From Thermoproteaceae archaeon (GTDB lineage Archaea; Thermoproteota; Thermoprotei; Thermoproteales; Thermoproteaceae): 64,000 nucleotides of DNA. The DNA is taken from positions 62,001-126,000 of the forward strand of contig WANN01000002.1 of the NCBI GenBank assembly GCA_015521775.1. Direction: 5' to 3'. Position 1 is the first letter of the stretch; every line of letters starts with the position of its first letter. The translations under genes and the position numbers were made by a program. The notes under the pieces are model-generated. The model did no database searches. It was not told the DNA's origin and saw only the letters and a list, made by a program, of their open reading frames with translations. Positions 34,882-42,520 of this stretch are shown one piece after another.

Positions 34882-35658
34882 GGCCACTATATCGTCCACC
34901 TGCGTGACCTCGAGGTCCACGAGCTTCCTGGGATACGTCTGTGTGTCTCCCCTGTCTACCCCTGTGACAAGTATTGTCCTCATTCCCAGCGACCTTGCGG
35001 GGAACATGTCGGCCTCTACGTCGTCCCCCACCATTACGGCTTTTTCTGGTTTTACGTTGTTGTGGTTTAGGACTGTGGTGAAGTGTATTGGGCTGGGCTT
35101 GCCCACAACCACAGCCTCACGCCTAGTCTGAAACTCAACAGCAGCAACAATAGCACCAGGGGAAAGTATTGGCCCCTCCCCCGGCATGTAGTACCACCTC
35201 ACCTTGTTGACGGCGAGGAAATATGCGCCGGAGTTGACCGCACGTATGGCTTCTGTGAACTTCTCAAACGTTATGGATCTGTCATGCCCCACCACGACTG
35301 CGTCCGCCTCCCTCCAGTCCCTGACCACCCTGTGGCCATGCCTCTCAAGCTCCACGCGCAGCCCCTCCTCACCCAACACAAGGCACCTTGCAGAGCCGAA
35401 GATGTTGGCTAGGTGTAGGGCTGCTATCCGGGCCGCGGGCCAGACCTCGTCCATGTCGAAGTCGAAGCCCAGCTTGTTGAGGCGCAACGTGTACTCCCTT
35501 GTGCTCCAGTTGGAGCCGCTTGCAATCACAGCCACCTTCTTCCCCATCTCCCTAAGCCTACGCAGGAGCCTATACCCGCCGAGCACCTCGGGGTCGTCCA
35601 GGATCCGCGTTATGAATACCCCATGTACGTCGAAGGCGAACAGTTCCGCGTCCTTCAC
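34870..35658 (-). CDS. HAD protein, NagD-like, motif I Asp-to-His
   Basis: 262 aa paralogue of the protein at 30606. Motif I reads LFAFDVHGVFI, so the second Asp (general acid/base) is His. Motif II VIASGSNWS, motif III/IV VVGKPSPIHF and VMVGDDVEADMFP remain. Without the acid/base Asp normal HAD phosphatase turnover is unlikely, so it may be a phosphotransferase, a binding subunit or a chaperone for a phosphorylated intermediate. It overlaps the next HAD gene by four bases (co-translated). Contains the 138- and 104-base tracts shared with 30606. Confidence 0.8.
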   Translation of the reverse strand: MKDAELFAFDVHGVFITRILDDPEVLGGYRLLRRLREMGKKVAVIASGSNWSTREYTLRLNKLGFDFDMDEVWPAARIAALHLANIFGSARCLVLGEEGLRVELERHGHRVVRDWREADAVVVGHDRSITFEKFTEAIRAVNSGAYFLAVNKVRWYYMPGEGPILSPGAIVAAVEFQTRREAVVVGKPSPIHFTTVLNHNNVKPEKAVMVGDDVEADMFPARSLGMRTILVTGVDRGDTQTYPRKLVDLEVTQVDDIVALLD

Positions 35659-36434
35659 AGGTGTCTGGTCAGGTCGTCTATATTGTCTAGTACCAGGTCG
35701 GGCCTGAAGTTCGCGCGTTCCAGGTCCTTCGTGGTGGTGGTGCCTGTGAGCACTAGGACCGTCGCCATGCCGAACTTCTGGGCCAGCACGAGGTCCTCCA
35801 TGTCATCGCTGACCACAGCCGCCTCCTCTGGCATAGCGCCGGCCCTCACAAGCGCATACATATACATGATGCGGGAGGGCTTGCCGGTCACGATGGGCTT
35901 AACGCCCGTGGCGTACGAGAGCGCCATGGTTATGGGGCCCATGGACATGGTGGGCTGGGCCTCTGGGATGAAGCGCGACATGCCCGCAGTAACGAGCTTG
36001 GCGCCGCTCATGATCATCCTCATGGCCTTGTTCAGCTTCTCGAAGTTCAGCTGTCTGTCGATGCCTACCACCACTACGTCGGCCCCGTCCTCCACGGGCT
36101 CGTGGCCGTACTTGGACAGCTCGCGCTTGAACGTGTCGGCGCCCAACACGTAGAGCTTGGACTTGCCGAACCTCTTCAGGATGTAGTCCCCTGTGACCTG
36201 TGCGGATGTGATGATATCGTCGAGCCCGATGTCCAGGCCCACTGAGACGAGGTCCTTGTGGACCTCCTCAGTCTCCCTAGGCGCGTTTGAAAGTATGTAC
36301 ACCCGCTTGTTGAGCTCCCTTAGCGTGCCAATGGCGTGTTTTCCCCCTATAAGGGCGCTCTTCAAGGTGTTGGGGTCGCGCCTTACCAGCGTGCCCTGTA
36401 CGTCCAGGTAGAAGACCCTTACGCGGCTCAACAT
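35655..36434 (-). CDS. HAD protein, NagD-like, motif I Asp-to-Gln
   Basis: 259 aa. Motif I is FYLDVQGTLV, so the acid/base Asp is replaced by Gln while the nucleophile Asp stays. Motif II YILSNAPRE, motif III IVTGKPSRIM, motif IV VVSDDMEDLVLAQK. More diverged from the other two paralogues. First gene of a HAD-HAD minus-strand operon that is divergent from the phosphotransferase genes. In Thauera, phenylphosphate carboxylase has a small HAD-family subunit; whether these play a similar role is unknown. Confidence 0.8.
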   Translation of the reverse strand: MLSRVRVFYLDVQGTLVRRDPNTLKSALIGGKHAIGTLRELNKRVYILSNAPRETEEVHKDLVSVGLDIGLDDIITSAQVTGDYILKRFGKSKLYVLGADTFKRELSKYGHEPVEDGADVVVVGIDRQLNFEKLNKAMRMIMSGAKLVTAGMSRFIPEAQPTMSMGPITMALSYATGVKPIVTGKPSRIMYMYALVRAGAMPEEAAVVSDDMEDLVLAQKFGMATVLVLTGTTTTKDLERANFRPDLVLDNIDDLTRHL

Positions 36435-36469
36435 GCCGACACAGTTACACCATCTTTTTTAAAGTTTTC

Positions 36470-36521
36470 AAAAATATTTTTTACTTGAGTAAAAATATTT
36501 TCCGTGTTCTAAAAATATTTG
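36470..36521. promoter_or_regulatory. Palindromic operator-like element with repeated AAAATATTTT cores
   Basis: An almost perfect palindrome: aaaaatatttttt, centre ACTTGAGT, then aaaaatatttt (about 36470-36501), followed by another aaaaatatttg at 36511-36521. It lies in the 164-bp gap between the divergent HAD and phosphotransferase operons. Similar cores appear upstream of the diiron genes (27621-27635) and at 34535-34544. A symmetric dyad of this length suits a dimeric regulator. A TATA-like ttttaaattg (36572-36581) near the phosphotransferase start follows. Confidence 0.5.
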
Positions 36522-36598
36522 TAGTTGAGGTTGATATATTTAAAATTGAGACTTGATAAATCATGGGAAGTTTTAAATTGAACCGGCACCCCTAGGGC

Positions 36599-38458
36599 AT
36601 GTCCGAGGCCAGGTTCCCTTTTCCAGACGAGTTGAAGCTCCCCGAAAACGTGGACCCGGACACGTATAGGCGTATGTACCTGTACTACAGGTTGCCCTCC
36701 TCGATACTCTTCGGGGGTGCCCCACCGAAGGAGCTGCTCGAATTCGAAAGGCGACAGTTCTGGTTCCAGGACGCTATGCACCACTACGACGTCATGTACC
36801 CGCTCGACGACATACACCCGACGTACTGGAGCATAGCCCTCTCCTCGTACAACTCGAGGATCTTCGTGGTTCCGCCCGCCAACGGCATAGCGCATAGGCT
36901 GGTCAACGGGTACCTCTACATAACGCCGATACCGGTCCTCGACGAGGGGGAGATCAAGAAGAGGTTGGAGTACTTCCAGAGGAGGGCGGGCTACTACTAC
37001 CAGAACTGGATAGACATATATGAAAAGTACTGGAAGCCCGAGGCCGAGAAGATAATTAGGGAGATGGAGGAGCTCCAGTTCAGGGACCTGCCGCAGTACG
37101 AGGACGAGGAGGTGGTCACTAGGCACATGGGCATATCCCCGTCGGCATACAGCCTCGTTGAGAACTGGCTGAGGCTTCTACAGCTCGAGCTGAGGCTGTG
37201 GTGGAAGCACTTCGAGATGCTGAACCTCGGCTACGCCGCGTACCTGCTCTTCTACCAGTTCCTCAAGGAGAAGTTCCCCGACATACCTGACCAGCACATA
37301 GCCCTAATGGTTGCGGGCATAGACGTCATACTGTTTAAGCCGGACCTGGAGCTCCGCCGGTTGGCCAAGCTGGCCGTTGAGCTGGGCGTGGACCAGAAGA
37401 TAGCCTCATTCAGCGACGCGTACGAGATGGAGAGGGCTCTCTCCAACGACGGGGACGTCAAGGTGCAGCAGTGGCTCGCCGAGTGGAACAACGCCAAGTA
37501 TCCCTGGTTCTACTACACCACGGGCATAGGCTTCTACCACCACGAGCCCAGGTGGATAGACGACCTAAACATACCGTTCGGCTTCCTCAAGGACTACATG
37601 GCCAAGGTGAGGCGCGGTGAGCCCCTTGAGACTGCCACCGAGAGGCTGAGGGCCCAGAGGGACGAGATAGCGAACAAGTACGCCGAACTGTTGAGCCCCG
37701 AGGACAGGAAGGCCTTCTACGAGTACCTCAACATTGCCAGGAGGGTGTTCCCATACGTCGAGGAGCACAACTTCTACGTTGAGCACTGGGGCCACACCGT
37801 GTTCTACCGCAAGATAAGGGAGGTCGCCAACATACTGAAGGGCCACGGGTTCATCGAGGACATAAACGACATATTCTACATGAATTGGTGGGAGGTGTAC
37901 CAGGCGCTCCTGGACATTGTGGCAAGCTGGGCCGTGGTCATGCCGGAGGTCGGCAGGCACTACTGGCCCCAGGAAATAAGGAGGCGCAAGGAGATGCTGG
38001 CCAAGCTCAAGGAGTTCAGGCCGCCCCCGGCGCTGGGCAAGCCGCCGGAGGTGATAACGGAGCCCTTCACCATAATGCTGTGGGGGGTCACCAAGGACAG
38101 GGTGGAGGACTGGCTGGGGACTGCCGGCGCGGCTGGCAAGGTGATCAAGGGCTTCCCGGCATCGCCCGGCGTTGTTGAGGGCAGGGCGACCGTTGTGTTC
38201 ACGGTGGAGGAGCTGGACAAGGTCAAGGAGGGTGACATACTGGTATGTCCCAACACGTCCCCGGCGTGGGGACCTGTGTTCGCCAAGGTTAAGGCGGTGG
38301 TGTCCGATATAGGCGGCCTAATGGCGCACGCGGCAATAGTGGCCAGGGAGTATGGGGTGCCCGCAGTTGTGGGGACCGGCAACGCGAGCCGCATAATCAA
38401 GGACGGCCAAAGGGTGAGGGTGGACGGATATAAGGGGGTGGTAGAGATATTGGACTAG
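36599..38458 (+). CDS. Phenylphosphate synthase-like alpha subunit (PEP-synthase swivelling His domain)
   Basis: 619 aa. The C-terminal 100 residues are the phosphohistidine swivelling domain of PEP synthases: SPAWGPVFAKVKAVVSDIGG then LMAHAAIVAREYGVPAVVG, with the catalytic His at about residue 577. The N-terminal 500 residues are not PEP synthase-like and start with FPDELKLPENVDPDTYRRMY, QFWFQDAMHHYDVMYPLDD and RAGYYYQNWIDIYEKYW, resembling Thauera phenylphosphate synthase protein 1 (about 70 kDa) as I recall it. The ATP-binding part is the next gene. Together they would transfer a phosphoryl group from ATP to a phenol-type acceptor. No PEP-binding barrel is present, so it is not a split PEP synthase. 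Confidence 0.68.
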   Translation: MSEARFPFPDELKLPENVDPDTYRRMYLYYRLPSSILFGGAPPKELLEFERRQFWFQDAMHHYDVMYPLDDIHPTYWSIALSSYNSRIFVVPPANGIAHRLVNGYLYITPIPVLDEGEIKKRLEYFQRRAGYYYQNWIDIYEKYWKPEAEKIIREMEELQFRDLPQYEDEEVVTRHMGISPSAYSLVENWLRLLQLELRLWWKHFEMLNLGYAAYLLFYQFLKEKFPDIPDQHIALMVAGIDVILFKPDLELRRLAKLAVELGVDQKIASFSDAYEMERALSNDGDVKVQQWLAEWNNAKYPWFYYTTGIGFYHHEPRWIDDLNIPFGFLKDYMAKVRRGEPLETATERLRAQRDEIANKYAELLSPEDRKAFYEYLNIARRVFPYVEEHNFYVEHWGHTVFYRKIREVANILKGHGFIEDINDIFYMNWWEVYQALLDIVASWAVVMPEVGRHYWPQEIRRRKEMLAKLKEFRPPPALGKPPEVITEPFTIMLWGVTKDRVEDWLGTAGAAGKVIKGFPASPGVVEGRATVVFTVEELDKVKEGDILVCPNTSPAWGPVFAKVKAVVSDIGGLMAHAAIVAREYGVPAVVGTGNASRIIKDGQRVRVDGYKGVVEILD

Positions 38459-38465
38459 CCGCGCA

Positions 38466-39476
38466 ATGCGAGCCGTCATCCCAATTTCTTCCGTTAGGAG
38501 GAGCGACGTACAGCTGGTTGGCGGAAAGGGCGCTTCCCTAGGCGAACTGGTAACAGCGAGGGTAGTTGTGCCCCCAGGCTTCGTGGTTACCACCGAGGCC
38601 TACCGGGCCTTTGTCGAGTACAACGACCTTACCCCCCTCATATCCAAGCTCGAGAGGCGTGAGGGGGATCCCATTATGTTGGGCCAGCGCATACGCACCG
38701 TAATGCTTAAGGGCGAGATGCCCCCGGATGTGGCGAGGGAACTGGAGAAGGCAGGGGGGTCCCTTAGGGGCAAGTGGCTGGCGGTCAGGTCCAGCGCCAC
38801 TTACGAGGACTCCCCCGAGTTCAGCTTCGCCGGCGTGCACGAGACCTTCCTGGGAGTGCCCGGTGACTCGTACGTGGAGTACGTGAGGAAGGTGTGGGCC
38901 AGCAACTTCGAGGACAGGGCCATAACGTACAAGCTGGACAGAGGCGTGCCGCCAAGCCGCGTCCTAATGGCCGTGGTGGTCCAGGAGTTGGTCTCGGCGG
39001 ACGCCGCTGGCGTCATGTTCACCTTGGACCCGCGTAATGGGGACAGGTCCGTCGTGGTCATAGAGTCGAGTTGGGGCCTCGGCGAGGCCGTGGTGTCCGG
39101 GGAGGTCACGCCCGACAGGTTCGTGGTGAGTAAGGTAACCGGCGAGGTGATAAAGCGCGAGGTATCGTACTACAAGAACCACGCCTACCTGCTCCGCGAG
39201 GGCAAGGTGGAGAAGGTGGAGGTGGACAACGAGCGTGCGGCCCAACCGTCACTGACGGACGAGCAGATCCTCAAGTTGGCTGACTATGGCGTGAAGCTGG
39301 AAAAGTACTTCGGCCACGCTGTAGACGTGGAGTGGGCCGTTGCCTCGGGCGACGCGTACATATTACAGAGCAGGCCCGAGACAGTGTGGAGCACTAGGAA
39401 GCGTGAGGGCACGGAGCGTTCTGGCGACGTGATCAAGGATATCGTGGACACGCTCCTAACCTTCAAGCTCAAGTGA
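38466..39476 (+). CDS. Phenylphosphate synthase-like beta subunit (PPDK N-terminal ATP-binding)
   Basis: 336 aa covering only the N-terminal nucleotide-binding domain of PEP synthase/PPDK. VQLVGGKGASLGELVTARVV is the opening motif, WLAVRSSATYEDSPEFSFAG the ATP-site Arg/Ser block, and VEWAVASGDAYILQSRPET the domain end. It matches Thauera phenylphosphate synthase protein 2 (about 40 kDa). It lies seven bases after the alpha gene. It would phosphorylate the swivelling His of the partner. The third Thauera subunit (CBS domains, about 24 kDa) is not found here. Confidence 0.72.
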   Translation: MRAVIPISSVRRSDVQLVGGKGASLGELVTARVVVPPGFVVTTEAYRAFVEYNDLTPLISKLERREGDPIMLGQRIRTVMLKGEMPPDVARELEKAGGSLRGKWLAVRSSATYEDSPEFSFAGVHETFLGVPGDSYVEYVRKVWASNFEDRAITYKLDRGVPPSRVLMAVVVQELVSADAAGVMFTLDPRNGDRSVVVIESSWGLGEAVVSGEVTPDRFVVSKVTGEVIKREVSYYKNHAYLLREGKVEKVEVDNERAAQPSLTDEQILKLADYGVKLEKYFGHAVDVEWAVASGDAYILQSRPETVWSTRKREGTERSGDVIKDIVDTLLTFKLK

Positions 39477-39481
39477 GTTGA

Positions 39482-40096
39482 ATGGTGCTTTTACTAGACT
39501 TGGACAAGACGTTGGTCAACGTGGAGGACTATGTAGATTATTGCTCGGCGTACAGGGAGCTCGAGTCGAGGGGCTACGTCACGGGCGGCGCATCTGTGCC
39601 AGAGACGTACTGGGGGAGGTGCACCTTACGCGTCATGGCCGTTCTCGTGGCCCTCGCAGGCACTGACAGGTGGGCCGATGCCTCGCGGATAATAGAGAAA
39701 TACGAGGTTGAGGGGGCCAAGCGGTCAACGCCGATGCCGGGCCTACGGGAGTTCGTCCGGGGCACGTCAGGCTACAGGAAGGCCATAGTGACTCTTCTCG
39801 GCGGGGAGGGCACGAGGATAGTGCTTGAGAGACACGGCATACCTGTGGACGTGGTCGTCGCCAGGAGGCCCGACCTCAGGCCAAAGCCGCATGGGGACCA
39901 GGTGGTCAAGGCGCTCGAGTTGCTGGGGGCGCGGCCCGACGAGGCCGTGATGGTGGGGGACAGCGAGTGGGACGAGGAGGCGGCCCTCAACGCCGGCGTG
40001 GGGAGGTTCATAGGCGTGACCAACGGCAGGGAGACGCACCGCTTCAGGACGCCCTACGTGGTGCCGAGGCTCGACGAGGTGCTGAGGTACATCTAG
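39482..40096 (+). CDS. HAD-family phosphatase (Gph-like)
   Basis: 204 aa with a small helical cap. Motif I LLLDLDKTLVN (both Asp present), motif II AIVTLLGGE, motif III RPKPHGDQVVKAL, motif IV VMVGDSEWDEEAALNAG. Active hydrolase by motif content. It starts five bases after the phosphotransferase beta gene and so is part of its operon; a phosphatase on a phosphorylated ring intermediate is a natural guess. Its cap type differs from that of the three NagD-like paralogues. The stop overlaps the convergent Rieske gene by four bases. Confidence 0.82.
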   Translation: MVLLLDLDKTLVNVEDYVDYCSAYRELESRGYVTGGASVPETYWGRCTLRVMAVLVALAGTDRWADASRIIEKYEVEGAKRSTPMPGLREFVRGTSGYRKAIVTLLGGEGTRIVLERHGIPVDVVVARRPDLRPKPHGDQVVKALELLGARPDEAVMVGDSEWDEEAALNAGVGRFIGVTNGRETHRFRTPYVVPRLDEVLRYI

Positions 40097-40437
40097 GACA
40101 GGTCCACGTACACCTCGCCGTTCATTATCGCCACCCTGTACAGCTTGAGGCAAGGCGCGTCTTTCTTCTGGACGGTCCCCCGCCCGTCGACGAGGCTCCA
40201 CACGCCGCCGTGGCCGGTGCAGACCACGTATGGTCGCCCGTCCCCAACGACCACGCCCGAGGCGCCTAGGTTCCACTTGCCGTGAGGGCAGAACGCGTCG
40301 AAGGCGTACACCCTGTCGCCTCGCCTGGCCAGCGCCACCGGTTTCAGGCCGCCCACGAGTTTTATGACGGGCTTATCGCCGTTGGGCAGCTCGTCCAGCC
40401 TACACACCCTGTGTAGCCCCCGGCCATGTCGGTGCAT
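40093..40437 (-). CDS. Rieske-type ferredoxin, third copy
   Basis: 114 aa Rieske domain: C-x-H in CPHGKW, a longer 20-residue spacer, then C-x2-H in CTGHGG. MHRHGRGLHRVCRLDELPNG is the first strand. It starts at ATG 40437, the preferred one. Divergent from the LigB gene and convergent with HAD. As with 26322, a likely donor for an oxygenase of this region. An additional Cys near the N-terminus is not a usual ligand. Confidence 0.88.
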   Translation of the reverse strand: MHRHGRGLHRVCRLDELPNGDKPVIKLVGGLKPVALARRGDRVYAFDAFCPHGKWNLGASGVVVGDGRPYVVCTGHGGVWSLVDGRGTVQKKDAPCLKLYRVAIMNGEVYVDLS

Positions 40438-40574
40438 TGTGGTCTGGCGGTTACCACAACATAAACACATCCGGAAATTATATGAATTATTTTTCTGCGT
40501 CCCTCCAAGAATTAATTGTGGGACGGCCAGTATATATTTGCTTCACCTTTTTAACGTCGGTGGGTCTAAACCCC

Positions 40575-41402
40575 ATGGCTCGCCTGGTTCTTGGCCTTGG
40601 GGCGACCCATGCCCCGGGCATAACAGCTAGGGCCGAGGAGGAGCCGCCCGACAAGAGGGAGAGGGTCTATGGGAACTACGACAAGTTGAAGGCCGTGGTG
40701 GAGGAGGCGAGGCCCGACGTGCTTGTGGTTGTGGCCAACGACCACGTGACCTACATGTTCGACATTATCCCCCAGTTCCTCATGGTAGTGGCGGACGAGT
40801 ACGAGGGCCCCCCCGACCACGAGTGGTTGAGGATCCCCAAGTACAGGGTCAAGTTCGACCGTGGGCTCGCAGAGTACTTGCTCCGGGGGCTTATAGACAG
40901 GGGGTTCGACGTAGCCTTCTCGAGCAACCCCCTACTTGACCACGCCACCATGCTCCCCCTACACTTCCTTGCCTCGGACAGGAGGGGCACAGTGCTGTAC
41001 CCGGTCGTCTCCATGCTCACCAACGCCTTCGTTAGGCCCGTGCCCCCCCTGAGGAGGGGCTTCCAGCTGGGCCTTACCCTGAGGAGGCTCCTCGAGGAGT
41101 ATCCCGAGGACAGGAGGGTGGCCGTACTGGCCACCGGCGGGCTCTCCCACGATCCCGGCGGCCCGCGCTGGGGGTACGTGGACGAGGTCTTCGACCGCAG
41201 GTTCCTCGACGCGTTGGCCGGGGGGAACGTGGACGACGTGCTCTCCATGACGCCGGACGAGGTCCTGGCCACCGGCGGCGGATCGTACGAGATACTAAAC
41301 TGGGTCGTGGTGTGGGGTATCATGGGCGGTAGGCCAGCCGAGGTTGTGGACTATGTGGTGGGGTACAACATAGGCTCTGCCTGGGCCGTCTGGAGGCCAT
41401 GA
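40575..41402 (+). CDS. ligB: Extradiol ring-cleavage dioxygenase, LigB type
   Basis: 275 aa class III (type II extradiol) non-haem iron dioxygenase catalytic subunit. Hallmarks are GATHAPGI (N-terminal iron His), VVVANDHVTYMFDIIPQFLM (second His region, closely like N-D-H-x-T of LigB) and NPLLDHATMLPL (catalytic His). It would cleave a catechol or protocatechuate-like ring meta to the hydroxyls using O2. ATG 40575 sits about 28 bases after cctttttaac. It overlaps ligA by four bases. The substrate is not readable. Confidence 0.88.
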   Translation: MARLVLGLGATHAPGITARAEEEPPDKRERVYGNYDKLKAVVEEARPDVLVVVANDHVTYMFDIIPQFLMVVADEYEGPPDHEWLRIPKYRVKFDRGLAEYLLRGLIDRGFDVAFSSNPLLDHATMLPLHFLASDRRGTVLYPVVSMLTNAFVRPVPPLRRGFQLGLTLRRLLEEYPEDRRVAVLATGGLSHDPGGPRWGYVDEVFDRRFLDALAGGNVDDVLSMTPDEVLATGGGSYEILNWVVVWGIMGGRPAEVVDYVVGYNIGSAWAVWRP

Positions 41403-41665
41403 ACGCCAACGACAAGTTCAAGGTGGAGCGCCTCCTAAGGGACTTCCACCTGAGGCCCGAGATAAGGGACCGCTTCGTCAAGGAGCCCGACAGCGTGCTC
41501 GAGGAGTACGGCATAGGCCGGGAGTATTGGGACCTCATCAAGCAGGGCAGGCTGCACACGTTGTACAGGATGGGGATACATCAGCTCCTCCTGTACCACC
41601 TGGCCCACGTGCTCGGCATAAAGAGGGACGAGTACGTGAGGAGGATAAACTCGCCGGACTTCTGA
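41399..41665 (+). CDS. ligA: Extradiol dioxygenase small subunit, LigA type
   Basis: 88-aa helical protein: FHLRPEIRDRFVKEPDSVLE, then YGIGREYWDLIKQGRLHTLY and MGIHQLLLYHLAHVLG, the LigA signature where small subunits lid the LigB active site. Overlaps ligB by four bases (ATGA). The separate small gene argues for a protocatechuate 4,5-dioxygenase-type two-subunit enzyme rather than a fused one. Confidence 0.88.
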   Translation: MNANDKFKVERLLRDFHLRPEIRDRFVKEPDSVLEEYGIGREYWDLIKQGRLHTLYRMGIHQLLLYHLAHVLGIKRDEYVRRINSPDF

Positions 41666-41725
41666 CCCCCTGGACGTGTGGGATCGGACACATGTGTTTA
41701 TTAACCCCCTTGCCCCGACACCTGC

Positions 41726-42034
41726 ATGTGCGACGTCGCTGGGGCCTGGCACAGGCTGCCGGCGGAGCTTAGGTCTATGCTGGTTGGGAAGGCGCAGGCA
41801 GAGGGCATAGACCTGGAAAGGCACGTGCAGGACGCGCCGTGGGTCATATGGCCGCTGCTCGTGAAGCTTTTCGGCCCCATATATGGGAGGGGCATACTGT
41901 GCCTGCTCGCCGAGGAGATGGGCGTACCGGCGTCCACAGCGATAAAGGTGATGTCAAGCCGCGAGGCCTGGGAGGAACGCTGCGTCAAGCCGCAGCGGAC
42001 CACGTGGAGCCACGTGGAGCTAGGCGTGTTTTAG
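41726..42034 (+). CDS. Small protein of unknown function
   Basis: 102 aa, two or three helices plus a segment ICRRLAEE-like (GILCLLAEEMGVPASTAIKV) that might be a helix-turn-helix. ATG 41726 follows TATA-like gtgtttatta by about 30 bases, so it has its own promoter just after ligAB. No family recognised. Possibly a small regulator of the island. Confidence 0.55.
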   Translation: MCDVAGAWHRLPAELRSMLVGKAQAEGIDLERHVQDAPWVIWPLLVKLFGPIYGRGILCLLAEEMGVPASTAIKVMSSREAWEERCVKPQRTTWSHVELGVF

Positions 42035-42181
42035 GCTGTGTGAGAAGGATGGGGTGTAGTGGTGGGTGCGTCTGCCGCCCGCCCTTTGACCTGGCTCGGG
42101 CACCCCCGCCTATATCCATATAATTTGCCTGGATTTAAACTTTACGCGGCCAAATTTTTATTGGGGATGCGGCCGCAACAC

Positions 42182-42520
42182 ATGGAGTTCTACCTGGACG
42201 TGCTCAGGTCGTTGGGCCTCGATGGGGAGCCCCTGACCGGGGAAAGGTATGAGGCCTTCTCCAAGCTGTCCGGCCTCATTGTGGAGGAGCTTGTGCCGGG
42301 CCAGTACATGGACTTCGTCATGGTCAAGATCAGGAACGAGGGGAAGGGGGTAATTAGCTTCGCCAAGACCTGGCACGCCTTCATGGAGGGGATCAAGCTC
42401 GAGGAAGGCGAGCACTTCCTCATCTACTGTACTTGCCCTATGGTGGACCGCTTCGTGGTGCTGAGCAGGGTGGGCGAAAATATCAGGTTGCTCTACAGGC
42501 GTCCTAGCCGCGCAACATAG
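42182..42520 (+). CDS. Small protein of unknown function
   Basis: 112 aa: MEFYLDVLRSLGLDGEPLTG, then FVMVKIRNEGKGVISFAKTW and YCTCPMVDRFVVLSRVGENI. A mixed fold with a C-x-C. ATG 42182 fits the aaatttttatt about 25 bases upstream; an upstream in-frame ATG at 42167 is the alternative. Convergent with THEP1. No family recognised. Confidence 0.55.
   Translation: MEFYLDVLRSLGLDGEPLTGERYEAFSKLSGLIVEELVPGQYMDFVMVKIRNEGKGVISFAKTWHAFMEGIKLEEGEHFLIYCTCPMVDRFVVLSRVGENIRLLYRRPSRAT

Noticed and set aside
36599-39476. Split phosphoenolpyruvate synthase
   Set aside because: The PEP-binding C-terminal barrel is absent and the 500-residue N-terminal region is not part of PEP synthase; the phenylphosphate synthase arrangement fits better.
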